In this document: positions 16,231 to 24,402 of the stretch, piece after piece
Layout of the letters: each line of letters starts with the position of its first letter
Position numbering within the stretch: position 1 is the first letter of the stretch
NCBI RefSeq assembly: GCF_042680125.1
Contig: NZ_JBHTNY010000023.1
Source: Robinsoniella peoriensis
GTDB lineage: Bacteria; Bacillota; Clostridia; Lachnospirales; Lachnospiraceae
Strand: one strand, 5' to 3'
Length of the DNA stretch: 64,000 nucleotides
The notes under the pieces: model-generated
Told to the model about the DNA's origin: nothing
What the model saw: the letters and a program-made list of their open reading frames with translations, nothing else
The model's database searches: none
Program-made: the position numbers and the translations under genes

Positions 16231-18014
16231 TTATTTCCGCAATGCAGCTGCCGGCTCCGTCCGAACCAACGGAAAACTCGCACCGCCGCTTAAAATCATT
16301 ACCACAGCAAATGTCGCGATGATCGTCAGCACGGTCTGTACTCCTGTTATGATAAGAGGCAGCCCAATCAGATTGCTTAATAACATACAGCCTCCAAGCA
16401 ATCCCAGTTCCACCACCGCTGCAAGCATAGAAAGCAGCAGATTTTCCTCCATAATCATACCTATAATCTGATGCCTGTGATAGCCAAGTGCTGACAATAA
16501 TCCAACCTCACGATATCGCGTATTTTGCAGTTTGATGAGCAGTACCGCGCAAATAAACAGTCCAATCCCCAAAATCAGTATGGACAACACGAAAAACAGC
16601 TTACTCAAACTTTGAAACGTATTTTATATACTTCATCAGAGGCATTGGTGGATTTTAGCCCCTGCAGTTTTAGACGATTGCTGACAGCCACAATATCGGA
16701 GAATTCTTTAACATCATAACTAATGGAGTAGTTTTCCTGTTCCGTCAGATTTTTATAAAGCTGCTGCTCGATATCGGAGCTGACAATAAAATCATCGTAT
16801 CCGGCATTGTATATGCCACTAATGGTAACTGTGTGTGTTTGTCCATCTATCTCCAAGGTTAGTTTTTGGTCAAGCAACGTTTTAATATCTCCCGTCATTT
16901 TCTTTGCAAGGCTTGGCGTGAGTGCAATCTCATTCATTGCTTTTCTTGGCATGACTCCGTAAGATAACCCTTCCGCTGCTTTTGGAGTGGGGAATTTCTC
17001 CGTTAAAATCTCGGTCTTTTCGTTGATATGCAAAGATATATTTTCTAACTTGTATTGATAATACACATTTTCGATCCGCTCATCTTCTTTAAGATATGCA
17101 AGTATGGTACCATCATCAGAACCCTTGATGTATCCGTTATTGAATGCCGTGTTCTTTGCCTCAAACTCACGGACAGACCGTTCTATCACATTTCCAAAAG
17201 AAAGCGAAAATAAAAATGCCAGCATGCCGATAGAAATTGCCAGTGAAACGACAATGTAACGCTTAATATGCACATTGAAGTTTTTGACAGCTTTGGAAAG
17301 CATGGAAACTTTTGCGGACTTCCTTTGCTGTAATGGCTTTTCCTTTTCTGTATCACGATAAACGGATTGTTCACCAACAATCTTTTTCTCCTTAATCTGA
17401 ATGACCTCATCTGCAAAGTCAAGGATTTTATGGTCATGCGTAATCACAACTACCAGTCTCTCCCTGGAAATTTCCTTTAGTAAACTCATAATTTCCATAG
17501 AAGTTGCCCGGTCCAGTGCACCTGTAGGTTCATCTGCAAAAATAATCTGCGGGTCATTTACCAAGGCCCTGGCAATAGCTGCCCGTTGCTTCTGTCCGCC
17601 CGAAAGGGTCTCTGACAGCTGATTTTCCTTTTCTTCCATGCCTAGCCGCTGTATGAGCGCTTTTACTTTTTTCAGACACCCCTCTTCTTCCTTCTGAAGT
17701 TCACAGGCCAGCAATACATTTTCCAAAACTGTATACCCGGGCAGCAGATGATAGTTTTGAAAAACAAAACCTACGTTATCTCTGCGGTATGCACAGAGAG
17801 AATCCACATTCATCTTACTGATAGAGACACCTCCCGCCAGAATCTCGCCATCGTAGTCTGTATCAAACCCCGCAAGCACATTCAGTAAGGTCGTTTTTCC
17901 ACCTCCCGAAGCTCCCATCAGACATACAATCCCCCGATCGGGAAATTCATAACTGCAATGCTCCAATATGGTGTTGCTGCCATACTTTTTTGTTACATTA
18001 TTTATTTTAATCAT
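16231..18014 (-). pseudogene. Fused ABC ATPase-permease, one frameshift
   Basis: 18014-16605 encodes an ABC ATPase (Walker A GASGGGKTT, Q-loop FVFQNYHLL, signature LSGGQKQR, Walker B IIFADEP) fused to TM1 and the extracellular domain of a MacB/FtsX-type permease. A single frame slip near 16610 (after DEVYKI) puts the last three membrane segments (SKLFFVLSILILGIGLFI ... EPAAALRK-stop, 16608-16231) in the -1 frame. Together they would give about 595 residues, close to the intact 648-residue neighbour. AGGAGG lies 8 bases before the start. No standard slippery heptamer is visible, so this is probably a recent mutation or a sequencing error. It is the second gene of the operon controlled from 20114-20165. 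Confidence 0.8.
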
Positions 18015-18030
18015 ACTTATACCTCCTGCA

Positions 18031-18093
18031 TATCACAGGCAAGCCTGCGATACTGCCTTAATAAGTAGTTTGAAAGTGCTATTCTTTCAAACT
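18031..18093. repeat. Double-hairpin intergenic repeat, copy A
   Basis: Hairpin 1: TATCaCAGGC 18031-18040 with GCCTGcGATA 18043-18052. Linker CTGCCTTAATAAGT. Hairpin 2: AGTTTGAAAG 18067-18076 with CTTTCAAACT 18084-18093, perfect. It occupies the gap between the two ABC genes and overlaps the stop codon of the upstream one. The same two-hairpin layout with the same linker occurs at 44000-44063. Confidence 0.75.
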
Positions 18094-20036
18094 TATCTGT
18101 CTCCTGTCTTTAGGGAATTCGTTACTTTCGTTGAGAAACTGACCAGTGTTGTTACGATACCGGAAAGTATTCCCATCCCAAGAACAAGCAATAACCCGAC
18201 CCCAATCAGCTTACCACTTAAAATGTCAACGTTCCAGAATGCCGTGGTTGCAAAATTTGCTGCTGGGGAAATACACAAATATAAAATATCTGATACCACT
18301 GCAGCAAAAAAAGCTTCAGCGAATAACATAAGTGCAAGGTGTCTTGCAGAATAACCGCTGACCTTGTAAATCGCATATTCCTTTTTACGGATGAATGCGG
18401 TAATTAATGATACTGCCAAAATGATTACTACAGACATTATCCCAATAACCATGACTGCCAAACCGGATTGCTGGCTCGTATGCTCATTTAATCTAACCAT
18501 ATCCTCAACAAGTTCAAACCGTCCCAGTGGTACAATACCATCTGCATTCAATTCATCTTTAATTGCAATCATTTGTGCCGGAGTTTTTGCCCGGATTGAA
18601 AAATTAACCTCACCATTTTTAATCTGGGCCTGTGTCCTCATTTCTTCTATTGCGGATTTGCTAAAGAAAAAGGAATCATCCACGGAATACTCCATTAGTT
18701 CTTGACCGGCATCGTATTTTACTGTTGTGTCCATTACACCCACAATTTTACATGTCGAAGTGACCGGCATTAAAACAGGTTCTCCACTATCCCAATTATA
18801 AACTGCTCCATCAAAAGTAATTGTCTTGCCTAATGCCTCCTTGTCCCCTAATCCCAGTTTCTTTACGAAACTCTGCGGTACAACAATCTCGTTGCCGGTA
18901 CCCATAGGCATAACACCTGCGGTCAGCCTGTTTATAACCGGAACTGAATTGCTTGCATCAATTTTATAGTCATTACCCTCAACTGTAATCTTAATATCGT
19001 TATATGCCTGCGTGAACACAATGTGTGAAACGCGGTCATCTGATAAGTACTTATCATACAACCCATCAATATCCTGGGTAACATTTGCATTTGGTTCGTC
19101 ATTCTCACTTCCGTCCGTACCTGCCGCACTTGTAAAACTGTTTACTACACTGATGTCCAAAATGCTGTCGCCGTAAGTGTGAAACAGTTCATCAAAGGCT
19201 GATTGGCCTGTGTCGGTAATTGCACCGCTCATGGTGACAAGCAATAAAATTGCCCCCACCATTAAAGACACCACTTGTATGGCAAACCTGCCCCATTTGC
19301 TTTTTACATTGCTCCATGCGAGTCTCATTGCATTTGTAAGTCCCAGGCTGTATGCTTTGTTTTTGTCGATTTTATTTTCCCTTCTGTCTGTTTCGTCCAA
19401 TGTACTGACTAATTCACCTTTGTCTAACTCATGAACCTTGTCTTTCTGGTCAATCAATGCCATATCATGAGTCACTATAATTACGGTTCTTTTCTTCGAG
19501 ATTTCCCGCAAAATATTCATAATAATTTTTGAGGATTGTTCATCTAACGCACTGGTAGGCTCATCAGCAATAATCACCTGTGGGTTTTTAAGCAGCTCAC
19601 GGGCTATTGCCACACGCTGTTTCTGTCCGCCCGACAGCTTACCCGCCTTCTGCATTGCCAACCCATCAATTTTCAAATCCGCTAACACCTTCATGACTGC
19701 TTTTTTACTCTGCTTCGTCTTCAGATACTGAGGAAGCATGATATTTTCTAAGACGGTAAGGTCGTCCAGTAAATTAAAATCCTGCCAGACAAATCCGAAT
19801 ATATTATTATAGAAATAACTTTTATCCCGTTCTGTCAGATTTTTGATGTTTTCTCCGCAGTAAAAAACTTCCCCGTCATAAGACTGTTCCATTCCGCTGA
19901 TAATTTTTAATAATGTTGTTTTACCGCTTCCGGAAGCCCCTACAATAAAATGAAGCCCCTTACCTATTGTCATTGAAATATTTCTCAGGGCAAATTCATC
20001 CCCAAATTGTTTTGATACATTCTTGATTTCAAACAT
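18093..20036 (-). CDS. Fused ABC transporter, ATPase plus FtsX/MacB-type permease
   Basis: 648 residues from ATG 20036, chosen because GAGGAGAT lies 6 bases upstream; a longer frame to 20060 has no such site. ATPase about 1-225: Walker A GASGSGKTT, signature LSGGQKQR, Walker B VIIADEP, H-loop THD. Then TM1 (IQVVSLMVGAILLLVTM), an extracytoplasmic domain of about 250 residues (MacB-like periplasmic core, ending about residue 515), and three membrane segments (VMVIGIMSVVIILAVSL onwards). Such transporters expel peptides or move lipoproteins and antimicrobial peptides. The gene runs divergently from the response regulator with which it shares an operator, so it is probably induced by that system, as in BceRS-BceAB-like modules. 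Confidence 0.9.
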   Translation of the reverse strand: MFEIKNVSKQFGDEFALRNISMTIGKGLHFIVGASGSGKTTLLKIISGMEQSYDGEVFYCGENIKNLTERDKSYFYNNIFGFVWQDFNLLDDLTVLENIMLPQYLKTKQSKKAVMKVLADLKIDGLAMQKAGKLSGGQKQRVAIARELLKNPQVIIADEPTSALDEQSSKIIMNILREISKKRTVIIVTHDMALIDQKDKVHELDKGELVSTLDETDRRENKIDKNKAYSLGLTNAMRLAWSNVKSKWGRFAIQVVSLMVGAILLLVTMSGAITDTGQSAFDELFHTYGDSILDISVVNSFTSAAGTDGSENDEPNANVTQDIDGLYDKYLSDDRVSHIVFTQAYNDIKITVEGNDYKIDASNSVPVINRLTAGVMPMGTGNEIVVPQSFVKKLGLGDKEALGKTITFDGAVYNWDSGEPVLMPVTSTCKIVGVMDTTVKYDAGQELMEYSVDDSFFFSKSAIEEMRTQAQIKNGEVNFSIRAKTPAQMIAIKDELNADGIVPLGRFELVEDMVRLNEHTSQQSGLAVMVIGIMSVVIILAVSLITAFIRKKEYAIYKVSGYSARHLALMLFAEAFFAAVVSDILYLCISPAANFATTAFWNVDILSGKLIGVGLLLVLGMGILSGIVTTLVSFSTKVTNSLKTGDR

Positions 20037-20089
20037 ATAGTAATCTCCTCTGTTCACCAAGGCTTTTTCTTTACTGTTTTACCTTGCTT

Positions 20090-20181
20090 TATACGAATAT
20101 ATTATCATGACCAACATAAAATCTTTGTTAAGGCGATATATGATTTCTTAACAAAGATTTTATGTGAACGTGGTATAATAG
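20090..20181. promoter_or_regulatory. Divergent promoter with 19-bp perfect operator palindrome
   Basis: CTTAACAAAGATTTTATGT occurs at 20147-20165 on the + strand and as its exact complement at 20114-20132 for the minus strand. Each arm is followed 7-8 bases later by a -10 box: TATAAT 20174-20179 toward the response regulator, GATAAT (complement of 20102-20107) toward the ABC operon. A third copy with two changes precedes the redox operon at 22086. It most probably binds the response regulator encoded next to it. Confidence 0.75.
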
Positions 20182-20204
20182 TGTAAAATGCAGGAGGTAT
20201 ACAA

Positions 20205-20882
20205 ATGCGAATTTTAATTGTAGAAGATGAAACCGATTTATGTGATTCCATAGCCGAGGGGCTGCAAATAGATGGCTACGCGGTAGATAAGTCTTATGAT
20301 GGGGCAGAGGCTTATGAACTTATCACAACTGAAGCTTATGATCTTGTTGTACTCGATTTAAATCTGCCGGGAATGGATGGCATAGATGTACTGGCAAAAG
20401 TACGGAATCAGAATAAAAATATTAAAATACTGATTTTATCTGCACGAAGCAGTGTCTCAGATAAAGTAATCGGACTTGATACCGGAGCAAATGATTACCT
20501 TGCAAAGCCCTTTGATTTTGAAGAATTAGAAGCAAGAATACGAAGTTTGCTGCGGCGAAACTTTACCCAGGAAGACACCATACTAGTCTGGGACAGCATA
20601 TCATTAGATACCGTCAGACGTTCCGTATCTGTAAATGGCAGGGAATTATCTTTGACAAAAAAGGAGTTGGCACTGCTTGAATATTTTCTGCTTAATCCCA
20701 ACAAGGTAATCAGCCAGGAAGAGATGATGGAACATGTCTGGAATATGGAGGCAGACAGTCTGAGTAATGCGGTGCGCGTACACATTGCATCTCTGCGAAA
20801 AAAGTTAAAAGCGGCTTTGTCCTATGATACCATTGGAACTAAAATTGGATGTGGATATTTTTTGATCGGAGGTAATAAATAA
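20205..20882 (+). CDS. OmpR/PhoB-family response regulator
   Basis: 225 residues: receiver domain 1-115 with acidic pair E8/D9, phospho-acceptor Asp51 (LVVLDLNLPG), and Lys101 (YLAKPFDF); winged-helix DNA-binding domain about 128-222 (LSLTKKELALLEYFLLN, then AVRVHIASLRKKL). GGAGG lies 8 bases before ATG. Its stop overlaps the start of the kinase gene by one base (TAATG). The tandem-like 19-base operators at its own promoter and two others indicate an autoregulated activator. Confidence 0.95.
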   Translation: MRILIVEDETDLCDSIAEGLQIDGYAVDKSYDGAEAYELITTEAYDLVVLDLNLPGMDGIDVLAKVRNQNKNIKILILSARSSVSDKVIGLDTGANDYLAKPFDFEELEARIRSLLRRNFTQEDTILVWDSISLDTVRRSVSVNGRELSLTKKELALLEYFLLNPNKVISQEEMMEHVWNMEADSLSNAVRVHIASLRKKLKAALSYDTIGTKIGCGYFLIGGNK

Positions 20883-22030
20883 TGTTAAACAAAATATCTA
20901 TCAGGCTTCGGCTTACCATCTTAAATGTTTTTCTGCTTACCATCTGCTGCGTCATCCTGACCGTCATTTTAAATTTTTCGGCAAACCGGATGGCAAATGT
21001 AATTGAAGCCACAGTCGTTACTCCCGCAGTTCAGGTTGGGCAGGATACAGAAACCCAAACAGAACCCCAGGAACCTGATACCTCTGCTAAAAGCGGCACC
21101 CCCGCTGTTTCAACCCAAAACTCACAGGCGGCTAGGGATAATTTTTTATACCAGAGTATTTTATATATGATATTACTGTTAATAATCGGGGGGCTTCTGA
21201 CCTATTATATTTCCGGCAAAGCATTGAAGCCATTGCATGTGCTTAGCGAACAGATGCGAAATTGCACCGTTTACAACCTTTCTGAAGATTTAACGGTACC
21301 GGAAAGCCAGGATGAGATTGCAGATTTAACCCGTTCTTTCAATGAAATGTCAAATAAATTAAACGATGCTTTTGCGATGCAGAAACGCTTTTCCCAAAGT
21401 GCGGCACACGAACTTCGCACTCCCCTCACCGTACTCAAAACAAAGGTTGACGTATTTAAAAAGAAAAAAGAGCGCACCCCTGAGGAATACGATAATTTAT
21501 TAACCATCATTTCTGCCCATACCAACAGAATGTCTGCTTTGGTAAAAGACCTCCTGGATCTTACCAATATGGATGCACTGGTGTGTGACCAGAGAATAGA
21601 GGCAAACGAACTGCTGATTGAAGTTGCAGAAGAATTATCCCCGCTGGCAAAAGAAAAAAATATATACATTACAGTCTGCGGTAAGGCACAACCCCTGATT
21701 GGCAACAAAAACCTGCTGCACAGAGCCTTTTATAATATTATTGAGAATGCTGTCAAGTATAACTTTGAAAATGGTATCGTGGAAATTACACTTTCCTCCC
21801 GTGAGGAACAGACGGCAATAACCATAAAAGACCGGGGTATTGGCATACCAGAAGAAATGCAGCCTCTCATCTTCGAACCGTTTTTTCGGGTAGACAAATC
21901 CCGTTCCCGTCAGATGGGCGGAGCCGGACTTGGCCTTTCGATTGTAAAATCCATTATCGAAAAACACAACGGCACCATTACAGTATCGGATAATACCAAT
22001 GGAGGAACTATTTTTGAAATTTTGTTGTAA
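20882..22030 (+). CDS. Sensor histidine kinase, HAMP type
   Basis: 382 residues. TM1 about 11-33, short Pro/Thr/Glu-rich outer loop 34-90, TM2 about 91-111, HAMP 112-165, HisKA with His176 (SAAHELRTPLTVL), N-box (HRAFYNIIENAVKY), G1 (DRGIGIP), F (FEPFFRVD) and G2 (GGAGLGLSIV) boxes. The outer domain is too small to hold a ligand-binding fold, so sensing may occur in the membrane or through the adjoining ABC transporter, as known for intramembrane-sensing kinases of peptide-detoxification modules. Forms the operon with the response regulator. Confidence 0.93.
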   Translation: MLNKISIRLRLTILNVFLLTICCVILTVILNFSANRMANVIEATVVTPAVQVGQDTETQTEPQEPDTSAKSGTPAVSTQNSQAARDNFLYQSILYMILLLIIGGLLTYYISGKALKPLHVLSEQMRNCTVYNLSEDLTVPESQDEIADLTRSFNEMSNKLNDAFAMQKRFSQSAAHELRTPLTVLKTKVDVFKKKKERTPEEYDNLLTIISAHTNRMSALVKDLLDLTNMDALVCDQRIEANELLIEVAEELSPLAKEKNIYITVCGKAQPLIGNKNLLHRAFYNIIENAVKYNFENGIVEITLSSREEQTAITIKDRGIGIPEEMQPLIFEPFFRVDKSRSRQMGGAGLGLSIVKSIIEKHNGTITVSDNTNGGTIFEILL

Positions 22031-22085
22031 TTTGCATTGCAGGCAGAAGATGAACTGCATCCGGAGCATGAAGCATGAAATTTCT

Positions 22086-22119
22086 CTTAACAGGAATTTT
22101 ATGTTGGATTTGCTACAAT
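22086..22119 (+). promoter_or_regulatory. Promoter of the redox operon with response-regulator site
   Basis: CTTAACAGGAATTTTATGT (22086-22104) matches the operator at 20147-20165 in 17 of 19 bases; a -10 box TACAAT follows at 22114-22119 with a 9-base gap, nearly the same geometry. This ties the redox operon to the two-component system. Confidence 0.7.
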
Positions 22120-22151
22120 AACCTCATCAACTAAAAAGTGAGGTACAGATT

Positions 22152-22766
22152 ATGAAACAAAGACTTATCATTATAATTTCATCCCTATTGATTCTTTCGC
22201 TTGCGGGCTGCAGTTCAAAGCCGTCGGAGGAAAAAATCAAAGCTGCTTTGGATGAGGGCACAATTACAGTGGAGGATGCAAAGGAAAAGGGCTGGATTGA
22301 TGACGAATGGATTGATGCTAATTTCGAACAGGTTGAAGCAAAATCAAAAATATACCTGTTTGACCCGTTTGAGACTACATATCTGGATGGTACTCCTGCT
22401 TCCTCCAATATAATTGAAGGAGAAACATGCATGGTCTTTTTTAATACACAGGGTGAGGAGACACTGGAAAAACTGCAGATTTTCAACGATATCTCTGATG
22501 AAATGACGACTAATGGCGTTCCTGTAATTGGAATTATTACGGACAAAGACATCGATGAGGCAAAAGAGAAACTGGCAGATATAAAGTTCCCCATTATCGT
22601 ATACAATGAGTCCATGCAGAAATCTTTAGAGAGCTATAAAGAGCTTTTTAACTCTGATCTGGTTTCCGTATTCACAAAAGAAGGCGGATTTTATACTGCC
22701 TGGAGCAATAGTGCTGAGGCAGATGAATTACTATCCTTTGCTAAGGAGTTGAAAAATGAAGAGTAA
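22152..22766 (+). CDS. Redoxin-like lipoprotein without CxxC
   Basis: 204 residues: lipoprotein signal (IIIISSLLILSLAGC, Cys20), a charged helical linker, then a thioredoxin-like fold (about 70-200: CMVFFNTQGEETLEKL, VIGIITDKDID, FPIIVYNES, LVSVFTKEGG). In place of the CxxC motif the sequence has NTQGEE, so it cannot do dithiol exchange at the usual site; it may bind or present a partner. First gene of a four-gene operon with the CXXC mini-protein, the iron-sulfur membrane protein and the TlpA-like lipoprotein. Its last 11 bases overlap the next start. Confidence 0.8.
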   Translation: MKQRLIIIISSLLILSLAGCSSKPSEEKIKAALDEGTITVEDAKEKGWIDDEWIDANFEQVEAKSKIYLFDPFETTYLDGTPASSNIIEGETCMVFFNTQGEETLEKLQIFNDISDEMTTNGVPVIGIITDKDIDEAKEKLADIKFPIIVYNESMQKSLESYKELFNSDLVSVFTKEGGFYTAWSNSAEADELLSFAKELKNEE

Positions 22767-22890
22767 ATATACGGTAGGAACATTATTGTTTGCCCTTGTC
22801 CTTATCTGCATCGGTGCCTTTCGCGGAGAAGCTTCCGAAGTACTCTCCAAGGGAATAAACTTATGTCTGGAGTGTGTGGGAATTGGCTAA
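22756..22890 (+). CDS. CD1871A-type CXXC mini-protein, 44 aa
   Basis: ATG 22756 lies inside the end of the previous gene and the stop at 22890 lies inside the start of the next. The peptide is one membrane helix (YTVGTLLFALVLICIGAFRGE) followed by VLSKGINLCLECVGIG-stop, with the CLEC motif close to the C-terminus. This is the pattern of the CD1871A family of CXXC mini-proteins. The CxxC probably lies just outside or at the membrane face and could pass electrons or thiols to the iron-sulfur protein and the TlpA-like lipoprotein encoded after it. Confidence 0.8.
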   Translation: MKSKYTVGTLLFALVLICIGAFRGEASEVLSKGINLCLECVGIG

Positions 22891-23734
22891 GAACAAAAAT
22901 CGATGGAAAATACAGGCAGCTGCAGCACTGCTGACGAACGCCCATATTACAGGATTTTTTACAGGTAAAATCTATAAAGGAAATTTAAAGGGCATTTGCG
23001 TTCCCGGCCTTAACTGCTATTCCTGCCCGGGCGCGCTGGGTTCCTGCCCCATTGGATCGCTTCAGGCGGTAATTGGTTCATCAAAATTTAAATTTTCCTA
23101 TTATATTGTGGGTTTGCTTATTTTATTTGGCGTGCTTCTTGGGCGTCTTGTGTGTGGTTTTCTATGTCCTTTTGGATGGTTTCAGGAGCTGCTTCATAAG
23201 ATCCCTTCCAAAAAATTCAGCACAAAGCGGCTAAAAGCACTTACTTATCTTAAATATATCATATTACTGCTGTTTGTGATCATACTGCCGATGACCATCG
23301 TAAATGAAGTTGGTATGGGGGATCCGTGGTTCTGCAAGTGGCTTTGTCCCGCCGGTATCTTAGAGGGTGCAATTCCGCTTTCTTTAACAGACAGCGGAAT
23401 CAGGGCCGCATTGGGAACCTTATTCACATGGAAAAGCTGTATACTGGTCGGAATTATAATTTTGTCCATCTTTTTTTACAGGCCGTTTTGCAAATGGATA
23501 TGTCCACTGGGTGCTTTCTATGCCCTGTTTAATAGGTTGTCTTTTTATAAGTTCCATATTGATAAAGATAAATGTACCGGTTGTGGTGCCTGCTCTAAGG
23601 TTTGTAAAATGGATGTGACCGTCCATAAGACTCCTAATCACGCTGAATGTATCCGGTGCGGTGACTGTGTACGCACATGCCCGCATGGCGCAATTTGTAA
23701 AAGTATCAATTTAAGAAAAACAGAAAATGGTTGA
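22874..23734 (+). CDS. NapH/CcoG-like membrane iron-sulfur protein
   Basis: 286 residues from GTG 22874. Membrane segments at about 66-86, 125-145 and 188-210 alternate with conserved cysteine pairs: NCYSCPGALGSCPIG, VCGFLCPFGWFQ, CKWLCPAGILEG, CKWICPLGAFYAL. The C-terminus holds two 4Fe-4S ferredoxin motifs (CTGCGACSKVCKMDV, CIRCGDCVRTCPHG). This is the 4Fe-4S membrane protein family (NapH, YccM, NosR C-terminal part) that moves electrons across or along the membrane. Start codon overlaps the mini-protein gene, so expression is tightly coupled. Likely role: reducing the extracytoplasmic thioredoxin-like proteins of this operon. Confidence 0.9.
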   Translation: MWELAKNKNRWKIQAAAALLTNAHITGFFTGKIYKGNLKGICVPGLNCYSCPGALGSCPIGSLQAVIGSSKFKFSYYIVGLLILFGVLLGRLVCGFLCPFGWFQELLHKIPSKKFSTKRLKALTYLKYIILLLFVIILPMTIVNEVGMGDPWFCKWLCPAGILEGAIPLSLTDSGIRAALGTLFTWKSCILVGIIILSIFFYRPFCKWICPLGAFYALFNRLSFYKFHIDKDKCTGCGACSKVCKMDVTVHKTPNHAECIRCGDCVRTCPHGAICKSINLRKTENG

Positions 23735-23798
23735 AAGATAAAATATAAAATGGAAAGGATGCCACACTGTGATTCTTTCAACCTGTTTAATTTGTGGC

Positions 23799-23824
23799 TG
23801 TATTGCTGGCAAACCAGCAATACA
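23799..23824 (+). promoter_or_regulatory. Hairpin just before the TlpA-like gene
   Basis: Perfect 11-bp stem TGTATTGCTGG 23799-23809 / CCAGCAATACA 23814-23824, loop CAAA, ending 14 bases before the chosen start. No T-run follows, so it is more likely an RNA stability or translation element than a terminator. Confidence 0.5.
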
Positions 23825-23838
23825 CAATGGGTATCAAG

Positions 23839-24372
23839 ATGAAAAAATTGTTATGTATCATGTTAAGTGCTGTATGTATGCTTTCATTAACTGCATGCGG
23901 CGATTCTGAAATAAAGGCTACAATAGATCCGTTTCCCGAATTTGAAGGTGTGGATTTTGAAGGAAATACAATTACCAATGATATATTTAAGGAATACGAT
24001 GCCACCGTCATCAATTTCTGGTCAAATGGCTGTGGCAGCTGTATCGCCGAGATGCCGGAGCTAGAAGAATATTTTCAGAATTTCAAGGACATTAATGTCA
24101 ACCTGATCGGCGTAGCTGCCAGTGCCGGAGAATCAGATGAATCGAAAACAACTGCCGATACCATCCTAAAAGAAAAAGGAGTGACCTATCCAAACATTAT
24201 TCCGGACAATAACAGCAGTTTCTACAAAGATTTTATCTGTGAAATTTCCGGATATCCTACCACCTATCTTGTGGATAAGGAGGGGAATATGATTGGAGCG
24301 CCACTCATTGGGGTACTGAAAAATCAGGAAGAAAACCTGATGAATCGATTGGAAAAAATGATTCAGGAATAG
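23839..24372 (+). CDS. TlpA/ResA-like thiol-disulfide lipoprotein
   Basis: 177 residues from ATG 23839, chosen because the lipoprotein signal (MKKLLCIMLSAVCMLSLTAC, Cys20) starts there; the frame is open to 23794 but that stretch is a hairpin. The thioredoxin fold spans about 45-175, with the active site NFWSNGCGSCIAEMPELE (CGSC), the GYPTTYLVDKEG cis-Pro loop and an extra helix typical of TlpA/ResA. Located outside the membrane and lipid-anchored. With the mini-protein and the NapH-like protein it forms a plausible electron chain for reducing disulfides or protecting extracytoplasmic thiols. Confidence 0.9.
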   Translation: MKKLLCIMLSAVCMLSLTACGDSEIKATIDPFPEFEGVDFEGNTITNDIFKEYDATVINFWSNGCGSCIAEMPELEEYFQNFKDINVNLIGVAASAGESDESKTTADTILKEKGVTYPNIIPDNNSSFYKDFICEISGYPTTYLVDKEGNMIGAPLIGVLKNQEENLMNRLEKMIQE

Positions 24373-24402
24373 TTGCCGGTAAATCTTAGCTTCCCCGGCT
24401 AT

